Shown here one piece after another: positions 9,322 through 17,925 of a stretch of DNA of 64,000 nt. The translations under genes and the position numbers were made by a program. Where the stretch lies: assembly GCA_023453795.1 (NCBI GenBank), contig JAEXSP010000017.1, forward strand, positions 51,266-115,265, read 5' to 3'. Every line of letters begins with the position of its first letter. The first letter of the stretch is position 1. Source of the DNA: Bacillota bacterium (GTDB lineage Bacteria; Bacillota; Clostridia; Acetivibrionales; JAEXSP01). The notes under the pieces were generated by a model. It worked only from the letters and a program-made list of their open reading frames with translations, did not search any database and was not told where the DNA came from.

Positions 9322-9768
9322 ATGGGTATTATAAATAAATCCAGAATAAAATCCCCTTGGGTTATACATTATGACTGTACCAGCTGCAACGGATGTGATA
9401 TTGAAACATTGGCATGCCTTACGCCGCTGTATGACGTAGAGCGTTTCGGAATTATAAATGTCGGTAACCCAAAGCATGCCGATGTACTTGTTGTCACAGG
9501 ATCAGTCAATAAAAGGAATGTAAGGGTGCTTAAAAACCTTTACGATCAGATGCCTGATCCAAAGGCTGTTGTAGCTGTCGGAGCTTGTGCATGTACCGGC
9601 GGGATATTTAAGGACTGCTACAATGTATTAGGCGGAGTTGATCAGGTTCTTCCTGTAGATGTTTATGTACCAGGATGCTGTGCAAGGCCGGAAGCTATAA
9701 TTGACGGTATTGTGATGGCGATGGCTAAGCTTCAGGAAAAGGCTAAAAAACAAGAATCTGCCAAATAA
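9322..9768 (+). CDS. echC: Ech-type hydrogenase small subunit (NuoB-like)
   Basis: A 148-residue small subunit related to NuoB and the [NiFe] small subunit. It carries the proximal [4Fe-4S] cluster ligands CTSCNGCDIE (C19, C22, C25), a later cysteine in GACACTGG, and PGCCARPE. The start is ATG 9322 with AAGGAG eight bases upstream; a GTG at 9313 overlaps that ribosome site. It would pass electrons between the NiFe site on EchE and the ferredoxin-like EchF. Confidence 0.92.
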   Translation: MGIINKSRIKSPWVIHYDCTSCNGCDIETLACLTPLYDVERFGIINVGNPKHADVLVVTGSVNKRNVRVLKNLYDQMPDPKAVVAVGACACTGGIFKDCYNVLGGVDQVLPVDVYVPGCCARPEAIIDGIVMAMAKLQEKAKKQESAK

Positions 9769-9848
9769 TGCGGTAATAGTTCGACTGAATAGATTTTAGC
9801 AAGGCTTGAATGCGGAGATATGCGTTAAGCTCTTAGTAGGAGGGTAAG

Positions 9849-10226
9849 ATGATAGAAAACCTTTTTGAAATAACAAAGGATCAGCTTCTGAATGAAGTCC
9901 AGAATATGATGTACGACAATTACAGATTTGTTACCGCTACCTGTGTTGATACGGGTGATGAACATATCGATGTAACATATCATTTCGATAAGGATCTTCA
10001 ATTGAAAAACTACAGGATAAGAGTCGAAAGAGGAGAAGAAGTACCAAGCATCTCGAAGATTTATCTTTGTGCGATACTTGTAGAAAATGAGATGAAAGAG
10101 CTCTTTGGACTGAATATTACAAATATAGCGATAGACTACGGCGGACATATGCTTTTGGCCGATGAAGATCTTGTAAATCCTATGGCAAAGCAGCAAATAG
10201 TAATTGTACAGAAGGGGGAGAAATAA
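9849..10226 (+). CDS. echD: Ech-type hydrogenase subunit D (NuoC-like)
   Basis: A 125-residue protein resembling the NuoC / 30-kDa subunit. It has no cofactor ligands and is a structural part of the hydrophilic arm next to EchE. The start follows AGGAGG with five to six bases of spacing. An 80-base gap separates it from echC, and echE begins one base after its stop. Confidence 0.85.
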   Translation: MIENLFEITKDQLLNEVQNMMYDNYRFVTATCVDTGDEHIDVTYHFDKDLQLKNYRIRVERGEEVPSISKIYLCAILVENEMKELFGLNITNIAIDYGGHMLLADEDLVNPMAKQQIVIVQKGEK

Positions 10227-10227
10227 G

Positions 10228-11304
10228 ATGTCAAATACAGTAATACCTTTCGGGCCGCAGCATCCGGTTCTGCCTGAACCCCTTCATTTGAAACTGGTAA
10301 TGCAGGACGAAATAATAGTAGAAGCCATACCTGCAATCGGATATGTTCACAGGGGACTTGAAAAGCTTACCGAAACCAAGGAATTTACGCAGAATGTGTT
10401 TGTAGTCGAAAGAATCTGCGGAATATGCAGTATGATGCATGCAATGGCATACTGCCAGGGCATGGAAGCAATGATGAATGTAGAGATTCCTGACAGAGCA
10501 AAATATCTGAGGGTTATTTGGGCGGAATTGCACAGGATTCACAGCCATCTGCTGTGGCTTGGACTTTTAGCCGATGCTTTCGGATTTGAAAGCCTTTTCA
10601 TGCAGGTTTGGAGAGACAGGGAAAAGATCATGGATATTATGGAAGAGACTGCAGGAGCGAGGGTAATTATATCTGTCAATACTATTGGCGGAACCCGCCG
10701 CGATTTGACAAAAGACAGCATGATCAAAATATCTGTTATCATAGATGAGATTAAGGAAGACCTTATGAGGGTTGAAAAGACCTTCTTCAATGACTATACA
10801 GTTAAGCACAGACTTGTAGGCGTAGGCACCCTTACAAAGGAACAGGCATATACCTTCGGTGCTGTAGGACCGATGGCAAGAGCCAGCGGAATAGCACAGG
10901 ACTTTAGAACAACCGGATATGCTGCTTACGGTGCTCTTGATTTTGAACCTGTTGTTGAAAATGACGGGGACTGCTATGCAAGGACGGTAGTAAGGCTTAA
11001 AGAGGTATATCAGTCAATCAGATTGATTAAACAAGCCATTGCCTTGATACCTGACGGTGAAATCAGCGTGCCTGTTAAGGGGAATCCTAACGGAGAAGTT
11101 ATCTCCAGGGTTGAGCAGCCAAGGGGAGAGGTTCTCTACTATATGAAGGCGAACGGTACAAAGAATCTGGATAGGTTAAGAGTGAGGACACCAACTTTTG
11201 CAAATATTCCAACACTCCTTCAGATGCTTCCGGGAAGCCAGCTTGCAGATGTACCGGTACTGATCCTGACAGTGGATCCGTGCATCAGCTGCACAGAGCG
11301 CTAA
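10228..11304 (+). CDS. echE: Ech-type [NiFe]-hydrogenase large subunit (NuoD-like)
   Basis: A 358-residue large subunit with both NiFe ligand motifs intact: RICGIC (C64, C67) and C-terminal DPCISC (C352, C355). This makes it a real hydrogenase rather than a NuoD homologue. The start is ATG 10228 after GGGGGAG. The chain ends three residues after the last ligand cysteine, so there is no cleavable C-terminal tail of the sort removed by HycI/HybD proteases. No such protease gene is seen nearby, although hypA and hypB follow. Confidence 0.93.
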   Translation: MSNTVIPFGPQHPVLPEPLHLKLVMQDEIIVEAIPAIGYVHRGLEKLTETKEFTQNVFVVERICGICSMMHAMAYCQGMEAMMNVEIPDRAKYLRVIWAELHRIHSHLLWLGLLADAFGFESLFMQVWRDREKIMDIMEETAGARVIISVNTIGGTRRDLTKDSMIKISVIIDEIKEDLMRVEKTFFNDYTVKHRLVGVGTLTKEQAYTFGAVGPMARASGIAQDFRTTGYAAYGALDFEPVVENDGDCYARTVVRLKEVYQSIRLIKQAIALIPDGEISVPVKGNPNGEVISRVEQPRGEVLYYMKANGTKNLDRLRVRTPTFANIPTLLQMLPGSQLADVPVLILTVDPCISCTER

Positions 11305-11437
11305 AGCGCAGTTTACAGTATATTTTTATGTTATTAATGTGCGGGCAGCAATTGAAATTTGGCGGAGGGTTAAAAATCGGGTTTGTCTTTTAACTGTCAA
11401 CTTTCAACTGTCAACTGCATTATGGAGGTAACCGAAA
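11305..11437 (+). other. Spacer between echE and echF with short repeats
   Basis: About 130 bases. Near 11396-11418 the phrase AACTGTCAACTTTCAACTGT repeats the unit CAACT(G/T)T three times. No gene or convincing terminator is seen, so echF is probably co-transcribed. Confidence 0.45.
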
Positions 11438-11815
11438 ATGTTTGATATGTTGGGAAATGTAATGAGGAATTTGACATCCAAGCCTGCGACAAGAAAGTAT
11501 CCTTTTGAGAAAAGGCAGCCTTTCAGTAAGAGCAGAGGACAGATAGATATTGATATCGAGACCTGTATCTTCTGCGGAATATGCAGCAGAAAATGTCCCT
11601 CGAATGCGATAAGCGTAAACAAGGCTGAAAAGTCATGGGAAGTGGATCATTTTAAGTGTGTTATATGCTCCGCATGTGAAGATGTATGTCCCAAAAAGAG
11701 CATTCACATGAAAGAAGAATACAAGACCTCAAGTTACAGCAAAAAGCGGGCAAAGTTCATTCAGGCGCCAAAGCCTGTTGAGACACCGGCTCAGGAAAAT
11801 ACACAGAAACAATAA
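11438..11815 (+). CDS. echF: Ech-type hydrogenase ferredoxin-like subunit (NuoI-like)
   Basis: A 125-residue polyferredoxin subunit with two complete CxxCxxCxxxCP motifs (C43/46/49/53 and C74/77/80/84) for two [4Fe-4S] clusters. It would take electrons from reduced ferredoxin and pass them to EchC. The start has GGAGGT upstream. It ends the structural genes, and a strong terminator follows. Confidence 0.92.
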   Translation: MFDMLGNVMRNLTSKPATRKYPFEKRQPFSKSRGQIDIDIETCIFCGICSRKCPSNAISVNKAEKSWEVDHFKCVICSACEDVCPKKSIHMKEEYKTSSYSKKRAKFIQAPKPVETPAQENTQKQ

Positions 11816-11819
11816 TTAA

Positions 11820-11847
11820 AAGCGGGGCGTAGCCCCGCTTTGTTTTT
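11820..11847 (+). terminator. Intrinsic terminator after echF
   Basis: A perfect 9-bp GC-rich stem (AAGCGGGGC / GCCCCGCTT) with loop GTA, followed by TGTTTTT. It ends the ech transcript or separates it partly from hypA-hypB. Confidence 0.85.
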
Positions 11848-11937
11848 AAGCTTGAGAGAATAATGTCATATGATAATTAAAATCAGGTTAGTTTTCCTCT
11901 TCCATACAAGGGAAGGGGCAGAGGATAGGTGGAACAG

Positions 11938-12279
11938 ATGCACGAATATGCGGTTACAAAAAGCATTGTTGACGTCGTGGTAAAAGAAGCGGCCAAGGCA
12001 AATGCAGGCAAAATAACAGAAATAAGACTTGTAATCGGAGATCTGTCCACAATTATCGACGATTCGGTGCAGATGTATTTCGATATAATTGCGAAGGACA
12101 CCTTAGCAGAAGGAGCGAAGCTTGTATTCAAGAGGGTAGCGGCTGAATTTGCCTGTAGGAAATGCGGCAAAACCTTTGTAAAGCCTCCGAAAGGCTTCGA
12201 CTGTCCGACATGCGGTGAGACGGGTATGCCCACGGGAGTCGGGCGGGAGTTCTATATAGAGAGCATCGAGGTTGAATGA
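11938..12279 (+). CDS. hypA: Hydrogenase nickel incorporation protein HypA
   Basis: A 113-residue HypA. The chain begins MHE, where His2 is the nickel ligand in the family, and has the zinc site formed by CRKCG (about 74-78) and CPTCG (about 92-96). ATG 11938 is chosen over GTG 11929 because it gives the conserved Met-His-Glu start and suits the AGGTGG ribosome site. It delivers nickel to the large subunit with HypB. Confidence 0.92.
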   Translation: MHEYAVTKSIVDVVVKEAAKANAGKITEIRLVIGDLSTIIDDSVQMYFDIIAKDTLAEGAKLVFKRVAAEFACRKCGKTFVKPPKGFDCPTCGETGMPTGVGREFYIESIEVE

Positions 12280-12299
12280 TTTTACCAACTCACCCCCAG

Positions 12300-12323
12300 C
12301 CCCTCTCTTCCAAAAGAGAGGGG
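12300..12323. repeat. Palindromic interspersed repeat
   Basis: A 10-bp perfect stem (CCCCTCTCTT / AAGAGAGGGG) with a 4-base loop, preceded by CTCACCCCCAG. This type of motif is scattered in many bacterial genomes. A looser relative (TTTTCCTCTTCC...GGAAGGGGCAGAGG) lies at 11891-11925, before hypA. Neither is followed by a T run. Confidence 0.5.
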
Positions 12324-12406
12324 GGAATTCAAGCTTTTCTTCGTAGACACTTAAAAGGGTTTGAAAAAACTTCGTATTTCACTCGGTGAGGAAATCAACG
12401 ACGTGG

Positions 12407-12431
12407 TAAAATAATCACGATGATTATTTTA
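12407..12431. repeat. Inverted repeat between hypA and hypB
   Basis: TAAAATAATC and GATTATTTTA form a perfect 10-bp stem around ACGAT. It is AT-rich with no T tract, so it is unlikely to be a terminator. The 12280-12506 gap holds nothing else recognisable. Confidence 0.4.
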
Positions 12432-12506
12432 GCCGGAGCTGACAATGGATGGGAAATAGAGATTTTAGAAAGATTACGTTAAATATAGAATTATGAAGGT
12501 GATAAA

Positions 12507-13151
12507 ATGGAAATTAAAGTAATGACCAACATAATGGACGCAAATGAAAAGCTAGCTGAAGAAAACAGGGAATTTTTCAGGAATAAAAGCATAACAGCAG
12601 TCAACATTATGGCTTCTCCCGGCTCAGGTAAAACAAGTACGATAACAAAGGTAATACAAAGTCTTGGCGAAAGTATCCCGATAAGTGTTATCGAAGGTGA
12701 CATAGCATCCAGCATCGATGCCGAGAAAATGGAGCAGCTGGGCATACCGGTTGTTCAGATCAATACAGGCGGCGGATGCCATCTTGATGCTTATATGATA
12801 AAGGAATCAGCAGATAGTTTGAATATAAAAGAACATTCACTTTTATTTATAGAAAATGTGGGCAACCTGATATGTCCCTCGGTATTTGATCTTGGAGAAG
12901 AAATCAGGCTTGTAATAGCAAGTGTTCCCGAGGGGCATGACAAGCCCTATAAATATGTCTCCATGTTTGAAGCGGCTGATGTTATAGTGCTCAACAAAGT
13001 AGATCTCATGCCTTATATAGATTTTGACAAAGAAAGCTTTTATAAGGGTGTAAGGGCAGTTAACGAAAAAGCACCAATTTTCGAGATTTCCTGTAAAACG
13101 GAAGACGGGGTCAAGGAATTTGTTAACTGGTTGAATGAAAGAGTAAAATGA
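12507..13151 (+). CDS. hypB: Hydrogenase nickel incorporation GTPase HypB
   Basis: A 214-residue SIMIBI-class GTPase with P-loop ASPGSGKTS (residues 36-44), the metal-site segment GGGCHLDA, and NKVD (guanine specificity). The N-terminal cysteine and histidine-rich nickel store found in some HypB proteins is absent. The start follows GAAGGTG. With HypA it inserts nickel in EchE; hypC, D, E and F are not in the window. Confidence 0.92.
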   Translation: MEIKVMTNIMDANEKLAEENREFFRNKSITAVNIMASPGSGKTSTITKVIQSLGESIPISVIEGDIASSIDAEKMEQLGIPVVQINTGGGCHLDAYMIKESADSLNIKEHSLLFIENVGNLICPSVFDLGEEIRLVIASVPEGHDKPYKYVSMFEAADVIVLNKVDLMPYIDFDKESFYKGVRAVNEKAPIFEISCKTEDGVKEFVNWLNERVK

Positions 13152-13188
13152 CCAAAACCCGGGTAAATTAACTGACTGCCATAAATTA

Positions 13189-13722
13189 TTATTGAACTCT
13201 AAGCTTGAAATCTATCGATTCTTTACCTGAAGTAATTCCAAGCTTCAGCCTGCGTGCATTTTTCTCCAGATTAAAAGCGATCCAGCCTCTGTATATTCCG
13301 GAACTCAGGGGCTCACTGCTTATTCTTTTTAACCCCAGTTCATCCAAGAAGCTGTCGTTCATTCTTACATAATTATGACCGGAGGAATCCCTTACACAGA
13401 TGTTTTTCCAATCAATTACCGAAGAACCTTCTTCCTGGTCTGCAATAATTTTTACAAAAAGCAAGGTTTTCCCCTTTAAGGCTTGCATAGAAGCTCTTTT
13501 CATATCCGAAGCATCAGAAGGCTGTTTTAAAAAATTTGTACCGGTTAGGGAATTATGCAGCTTAATGTCGACAATCGATATCTCCCATCCGTCAATATAT
13601 TTGGATTCAAAGAAAAAGTCGGGCAAGCTTCTGTTTTTACTGCTAAATATATAAAGCATAAAAAGAATCAGTATAAGGGTGAGTATCGGTATTGCTGTAT
13701 TTAGAGCATCCATGGTGTTCAT
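13189..13722 (-). CDS. Membrane-anchored protein of unknown function
   Basis: A 177-residue protein with one N-terminal membrane helix (about residues 8-27) and a hydrophilic domain. The latter ends in a beta-rich stretch (YRGWIAFNLEKNARRLKLGI) that suggests a DUF4352-like accessory fold. That is a guess from pattern only. The start is ATG 13722 with AGGAGG eight bases upstream. It is convergent with hypB. Confidence 0.6.
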   Translation of the reverse strand: MNTMDALNTAIPILTLILILFMLYIFSSKNRSLPDFFFESKYIDGWEISIVDIKLHNSLTGTNFLKQPSDASDMKRASMQALKGKTLLFVKIIADQEEGSSVIDWKNICVRDSSGHNYVRMNDSFLDELGLKRISSEPLSSGIYRGWIAFNLEKNARRLKLGITSGKESIDFKLRVQ

Positions 13723-13784
13723 TAAAAGCCTCCTGTTCTTTATCAGACTCTATCCTTAAAAATGAGAGGAATCTTCACAAAAGT

Positions 13785-13821
13785 GGGAGAGGCCCTCACT
13801 TGTCGTGAAGCAACCTCTCCC
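13785..13821 (-). terminator. Hairpin terminator after the secreted coiled-coil gene
   Basis: GGGAGAGG and CCTCTCCC form an 8-bp stem with an inner TCAC/GTGA stem. On the minus strand it is followed by ACTTTTG, 27 bases past the stop of the gene at 13848. Confidence 0.55.
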
Positions 13822-13847
13822 CTGTTTGGTGGGGTACTTTATATAAA

Positions 13848-14462
13848 TTAAGCGGAATAGCTTTTTAATATAGTCAAAATGTCATTCTTAAGGGGTAAAA
13901 GTACTTTTTGCTTTTCAATGATTTGCTTTTTAAGGCTTATAATGTTATTCATTGCGGCTGTTGCCTTGGCTTCGTCTTTTGCCTTAATAGCTGAACGGTA
14001 GTTTGTCCATTCGGCGGTTTTCTGATCTCTCAGAGATTTGATGTCATTATGTATTGCCTTTACCTGTGTTCTAACAGTGTCAAGTTTGCCTTTTATTTCA
14101 GCGGAGATATTTTTGGACTCTTTCTTTTTACTTTTTAAAACGGTTTTAACAACGGACCACTGGTTCTTTATTGAAGTATTCAAATTTTTGAGCTGTTCCC
14201 AATTTGCCTTGCATTCTGTACGAAGTGTATTAAGCTCGGCAAGCAATCCGGCGAATTTGCCTTTAAAGGCTTTAGCATCAGCTTTTTTAACAATGTCTGC
14301 TTTGGCGTCAGCCTGCGATGCTCCCAGATCTGCTTTGGCATCAGCTGTAATATTTGATTCGACTGTTTGCTGGGGATCAGCAGCGGCTGTGACGGCTAAT
14401 GCGGATACAGATACCAAGGATACTATGATTAAAACAGTAATTAGGAATGATAACTTTTTCAT
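13848..14462 (-). CDS. Secreted lysine-rich coiled-coil protein
   Basis: A 204-residue protein with a signal peptide (residues 1-27, ending ALAVTAAA). An Ala/Asp/Lys-rich linker (ADAKADLGASQADAKADI) follows, then a long helical, strongly basic coiled-coil region to the end. No enzyme motif is seen. The start has GGGAGATG upstream. It may be a spore-coat or cell-surface structural protein, but nothing in the sequence proves it. Confidence 0.65.
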   Translation of the reverse strand: MKKLSFLITVLIIVSLVSVSALAVTAAADPQQTVESNITADAKADLGASQADAKADIVKKADAKAFKGKFAGLLAELNTLRTECKANWEQLKNLNTSIKNQWSVVKTVLKSKKKESKNISAEIKGKLDTVRTQVKAIHNDIKSLRDQKTAEWTNYRSAIKAKDEAKATAAMNNIISLKKQIIEKQKVLLPLKNDILTILKSYSA

Positions 14463-14574
14463 AAAAACATCTCCCTTGTATTTTATTTACAACCTGTACT
14501 TATATTTTAGAAAAAAAATTTGGAATATGAATATAATAATTGTGGAAAATTTGTGAAAAAAGAAAAAACATCAT

Positions 14575-14631
14575 ATTGACTGGGTGGTCAATGCGGAGTA
14601 TAATAGTATCATGCTTGACCACATGGTCAAT
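14575..14631 (+). promoter_or_regulatory. Promoter with two palindromic TetR-type operators
   Basis: TTGACT (14576-14581) and TATAAT (14599-14604) are 17 bases apart. Operator 1 (14575-14592, ATTGAC-N6-GTCAAT) covers the -35 box. Operator 2 (14615-14630, TTGACC-N4-GGTCAA) lies just past the start of transcription. Their centres are 39 bases apart. A TetR-family gene is the last gene of the operon, so autoregulation is very likely. Confidence 0.8.
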
Positions 14632-14646
14632 ACTGGAGGTATGTTT

Positions 14647-15531
14647 ATGAATGTAATAGAGACTAAGAATCTTACAAAAAGCTACGGAAAGTCACGAGGA
14701 ATTATTGATATAAACCTGCAGGTGGAAGAAGGTGAGATATTTGGATTTATCGGACCGAACGGGGCAGGAAAATCTACAACCATAAGGACATTGCTGGGGC
14801 TCATATATCCTACGTCCGGAAGTGCTGAAATATTTGGCAAAGACTGCATTGAATACGGTTCGGAAATAAAGAAAGAAATCGGCTACCTGCCATCGGAAGT
14901 TTTTTACTATGACAAAATGAGAGTAATCGATCTTTTGAAATATTCTGCAAGCTTCTATAAGAAAGACTGCAGCAGGAGGATCAAGGAATTGTCTGAAATC
15001 ATGGATCTTGATCTTAAAAAGAGGATTGACGACCTTTCCTTCGGAAACAAGAAAAAGGTCGGCATCGTGCAGGGGCTTTTGCATGAACCCAGGCTTATAA
15101 TATTGGATGAGCCCACAAGCGGCCTTGATCCGCTGATGCAGCAAAAGTTCTTTGACTTATTGAAAGAGGAGAATAAGAAAGGTGTTACAATCCTTTTCTC
15201 ATCACATATCCTTAGTGAGGTGCAGAGGATGTGCGACAGGGTGGCGATTGTCAAAGAAGGCAGAATTATTAAGACTGAGAAGATGAGTTCTCTTAAAGAA
15301 AATACCTATAAGAAATTCAAAGTTGAGACCGGCAAGGAAGTGTCTGGGGACTTTTTCAGGATTGCCGGCGTCAGCAAGCTTGAGGTTAAGGACAATATAA
15401 TAAGCTTCATTTATAAAGGCAACATAAACCTTATCATGAAGAAGATATCCGAACTCGAATTAACCAATCTGTGGATCGAGGAGCCGGACCTTGAAGAGAT
15501 ATTCATGCACTATTATGAAAAGGAGGCATGA
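14647..15531 (+). CDS. ABC-2 type exporter ATP-binding protein
   Basis: A 294-residue ATPase of the CcmA/drug-exporter group with Walker A GPNGAGKST, a signature region reading DLSFGNKKKVGIVQ (LSFGN in place of LSGGQ), Walker B LIILDEPTSGLD and the H-loop SSHIL. The C-terminal 80 residues are the usual extension of this group. ATG 14647 has GGAGGT six bases upstream; ATG 14641 directly abuts the ribosome site. It forms an operon with two permeases and a TetR regulator and probably exports a drug-like compound. Confidence 0.9.
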   Translation: MNVIETKNLTKSYGKSRGIIDINLQVEEGEIFGFIGPNGAGKSTTIRTLLGLIYPTSGSAEIFGKDCIEYGSEIKKEIGYLPSEVFYYDKMRVIDLLKYSASFYKKDCSRRIKELSEIMDLDLKKRIDDLSFGNKKKVGIVQGLLHEPRLIILDEPTSGLDPLMQQKFFDLLKEENKKGVTILFSSHILSEVQRMCDRVAIVKEGRIIKTEKMSSLKENTYKKFKVETGKEVSGDFFRIAGVSKLEVKDNIISFIYKGNINLIMKKISELELTNLWIEEPDLEEIFMHYYEKEA

Positions 15532-15536
15532 GGCCT

Positions 15537-16334
15537 ATGAACATGTTTCTGCACGAACTAAGGTCATATAGAAAGACAACAGCTGTTTGGACTGCTTCTT
15601 TGGTTGCAGTGTCTGTTCTTTTTATCGCAATGTATGCTGCAATACGTCCGGATTTAAATGAGTTTAAAACGTACATTGAAAATATGCCCGTGGGAATGAG
15701 AATGGCTTTTGGAATATCCCCAAAGTATATCACTACCTTGGAGGGTTTCTATTCATTTTCATTTGTATTTGTTGTGCTTTTTGGTGCTATACAGGCAATG
15801 CATCTTGGGACATCGATCATATCCAAGGAAGTGCGTGATAAAACTGCGGATTTTCTTTTGACAAAGCCTGTAACCAGGAAATCAATTATAACAGCCAAAT
15901 TATTGGCAGCCTTGTCCTGCATCATCATTACCAATGCGGTATACCTGCCTGTAACAACTATTGCGGCATCAACTGTAAAAGTGAATTCGTCAAGCATGAC
16001 GAAATTCTTTATGATTTCGATCACAATGCTTTTTGTTCAGATTATATTCTTATCAATAGGATTTATGATTTCTGCTGCCGCTCCAAAGATAAGATCGGTT
16101 ATTTCGGTTTCTCTCAGCATTGTATTTGGATTCTATATCATTGGAATGCTAGGCGCTGTAATCGGGGAAGAGGCAGTAAGATATTTGTCCCCCTTGAAGT
16201 ATTTTGATGTGATGTACATTATAAAAAATACTTCATATGAAGCTTCATTTGCCGCATTAGGAGGCATCATAGCAATTATATCCATAATTGCCGGCTATAA
16301 TTTATATTTAAAAAAAGACATTCATGCTGTTTAG
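15537..16334 (+). CDS. ABC-2 type exporter permease 1
   Basis: A 265-residue membrane protein with six hydrophobic segments and the ABC-2 motif around SKEVRDKTADFLLTKPVTR. Start ATG 15537 lies about nine bases from AGGAGG and aligns with the start of the paralogue downstream (MNMFLHELRSYRK against MNIYMREMKAYRK). An ATG at 15528 overlaps the ATPase stop. It probably forms a heterodimer with the next permease. Confidence 0.88.
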   Translation: MNMFLHELRSYRKTTAVWTASLVAVSVLFIAMYAAIRPDLNEFKTYIENMPVGMRMAFGISPKYITTLEGFYSFSFVFVVLFGAIQAMHLGTSIISKEVRDKTADFLLTKPVTRKSIITAKLLAALSCIIITNAVYLPVTTIAASTVKVNSSSMTKFFMISITMLFVQIIFLSIGFMISAAAPKIRSVISVSLSIVFGFYIIGMLGAVIGEEAVRYLSPLKYFDVMYIIKNTSYEASFAALGGIIAIISIIAGYNLYLKKDIHAV

Positions 16335-16346
16335 GAGGCGCGGTTT

Positions 16347-17144
16347 ATGAATATATACATGAGAGAAATGAAAGCTTACAGAAAATCGCTCATTATATGG
16401 AGCGTTGCCCTGTTATTTATGATTTTGGGAGGGATGGGAAAATACTCTTCTTACAAGGCATCAGGTCAGGACATGACAAAGCTGCTTTCATCGTTTCCGA
16501 AGTCTGTCCGCATTATACTGGGAATGGGCGATTTTGATATGACGAAAGCGATCGGCTTTTTCGGAATGCTCTATTTCTACCTGATTTTGATGGGAGGCAT
16601 ACATGCTGCAATGTTAGGTGCAGGCATCATTTCAAAGGAAGAAAGCGATAAAACAGTAGAATTCCTTATGGTGAAGCCGGTTTCCAGAACGAAAGTCATT
16701 ACATCAAAACTCCTGGCTGCCCTAACAAATGTTTTAATTTTCAATATAGTTACATCGCTTCTTTCCATTGCATTTGTCAATGCGTATGCAAAAGGAGAAG
16801 CAGTCGCGGCAAGCATTCTGCAAATGATGGTCGGAATGTTTGTTATACAGCTGATTTTTATGCTTATGGGAACATGTATAGCCTCTGCAAGCAGGCATCC
16901 CCGATCCTCTGCTTCAATAGCAACAGGTATTCTGCTTTTTACTTTCATACTGTCAATCATAACTGATTTGAGCAATTCCTTGGAGATATTGAAGTATCTT
17001 ACGCCATTTAAATATTTTGATGCAAAGAGTATAATAGACGGTAAGTCGTTTGATCCCGCATTTACTTGGTTGTCAGTCTTGCTGATTGCCGTGTTTGCTG
17101 TTATGACGTATGTGTTTTATAAAAAGAGGGATCTGAAGGTATAA
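16347..17144 (+). CDS. ABC-2 type exporter permease 2
   Basis: A 265-residue paralogue of the preceding permease, with the same six-helix layout and the motif SKEESDKTVEFLMVKPVSR. The two genes look like an old tandem duplication. The start has AGGAGG upstream with a short spacing. Confidence 0.88.
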   Translation: MNIYMREMKAYRKSLIIWSVALLFMILGGMGKYSSYKASGQDMTKLLSSFPKSVRIILGMGDFDMTKAIGFFGMLYFYLILMGGIHAAMLGAGIISKEESDKTVEFLMVKPVSRTKVITSKLLAALTNVLIFNIVTSLLSIAFVNAYAKGEAVAASILQMMVGMFVIQLIFMLMGTCIASASRHPRSSASIATGILLFTFILSIITDLSNSLEILKYLTPFKYFDAKSIIDGKSFDPAFTWLSVLLIAVFAVMTYVFYKKRDLKV

Positions 17145-17164
17145 CTTATAAAGGAGGTCTCAAA

Positions 17165-17800
17165 TTGTACAGTACCTTTGAGAGTCTTCCCGATGAAAAA
17201 AGGGAAAAAATCATAAATGCCTGCATTGATGAATTTGCTGATAGAGGATATGTACTGGCATCTACTAATACGATAATCAAAAATGCCGGAATTTCAAAAG
17301 GAATCCTTTTTCACTATTTCAAGAATAAAAAGAACCTTTTTCTTTATATAATCGATTATGCGGTGGAAGTGACCAAAAAGAAAGTATATGGGGCTATGGA
17401 GAACCAGCCCCCTGATATTTTGGACAGAATCATTAACAGCGGGCTTATTAAGCTGAGGATATCATTTGAATACCCTAAGTTGTACAAGATATTGATGGAT
17501 GCCTACGGTGATATGCCGGATGAGCTTAAGTTTGAGCTTCAGGAAAGATATAACAAGAGCTTGGAAGAAGCAATGCCTTTTATTCTTAAGGATATTGATA
17601 CATCAAAATTCAGAAGCGATATAGACCGCGATAAAGCGATAGAATGGATTATTATTGCGGTAGAGGGATTAGGGAATAAGTATTTGAAGAAGTTCAAAAA
17701 CATGGAGGACAATGGCATATTAGTAAGGGAGAAAGCAATAGAGGATATGAAGGGATACTTTGAAATGCTGAAGTATGGGATTTATAAAAAGAATGAATAA
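17165..17800 (+). CDS. TetR-family transcriptional regulator
   Basis: A 211-residue TetR repressor with an N-terminal helix-turn-helix (about residues 20-50, TNTIIKNAGISKGILFHYFKNKKNLF) and a helical ligand domain. The start is TTG 17165, six bases after AAGGAGGT. It is the distal gene of the exporter operon. The paired palindromes at the operon promoter are its likely operators. Confidence 0.9.
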   Translation: MYSTFESLPDEKREKIINACIDEFADRGYVLASTNTIIKNAGISKGILFHYFKNKKNLFLYIIDYAVEVTKKKVYGAMENQPPDILDRIINSGLIKLRISFEYPKLYKILMDAYGDMPDELKFELQERYNKSLEEAMPFILKDIDTSKFRSDIDRDKAIEWIIIAVEGLGNKYLKKFKNMEDNGILVREKAIEDMKGYFEMLKYGIYKKNE

Positions 17801-17836
17801 TCGGACATTACCCAAATATTAATTATAAAAAGAAGT

Positions 17837-17869
17837 CCTTCTACATAAATTTGTGTAGAAGGTTTTTTT
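17837..17869 (+). terminator. Intrinsic terminator of the TetR-ABC operon
   Basis: A 9-bp stem (CCTTCTACA / TGTAGAAGG) followed by seven T. Confidence 0.9.
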
Positions 17870-17925
17870 GCGTACGATAAAATTTAAAGTTGAAAAGCCG
17901 GTATGAGTCGGAGGATGATAATTGT

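Noticed and set aside
11396..11418. Short CRISPR-like repeat
   Set aside because: The three CAACT(G/T)T units are adjacent with no spacers, so this is a simple repeat.
11883..12233. 116-codon minus-strand frame
   Set aside because: Antisense to hypA, whose nickel and zinc motifs are clear.
14038..14556. 172-codon plus-strand frame
   Set aside because: Antisense to the secreted coiled-coil gene, which has a signal peptide and a good ribosome site.
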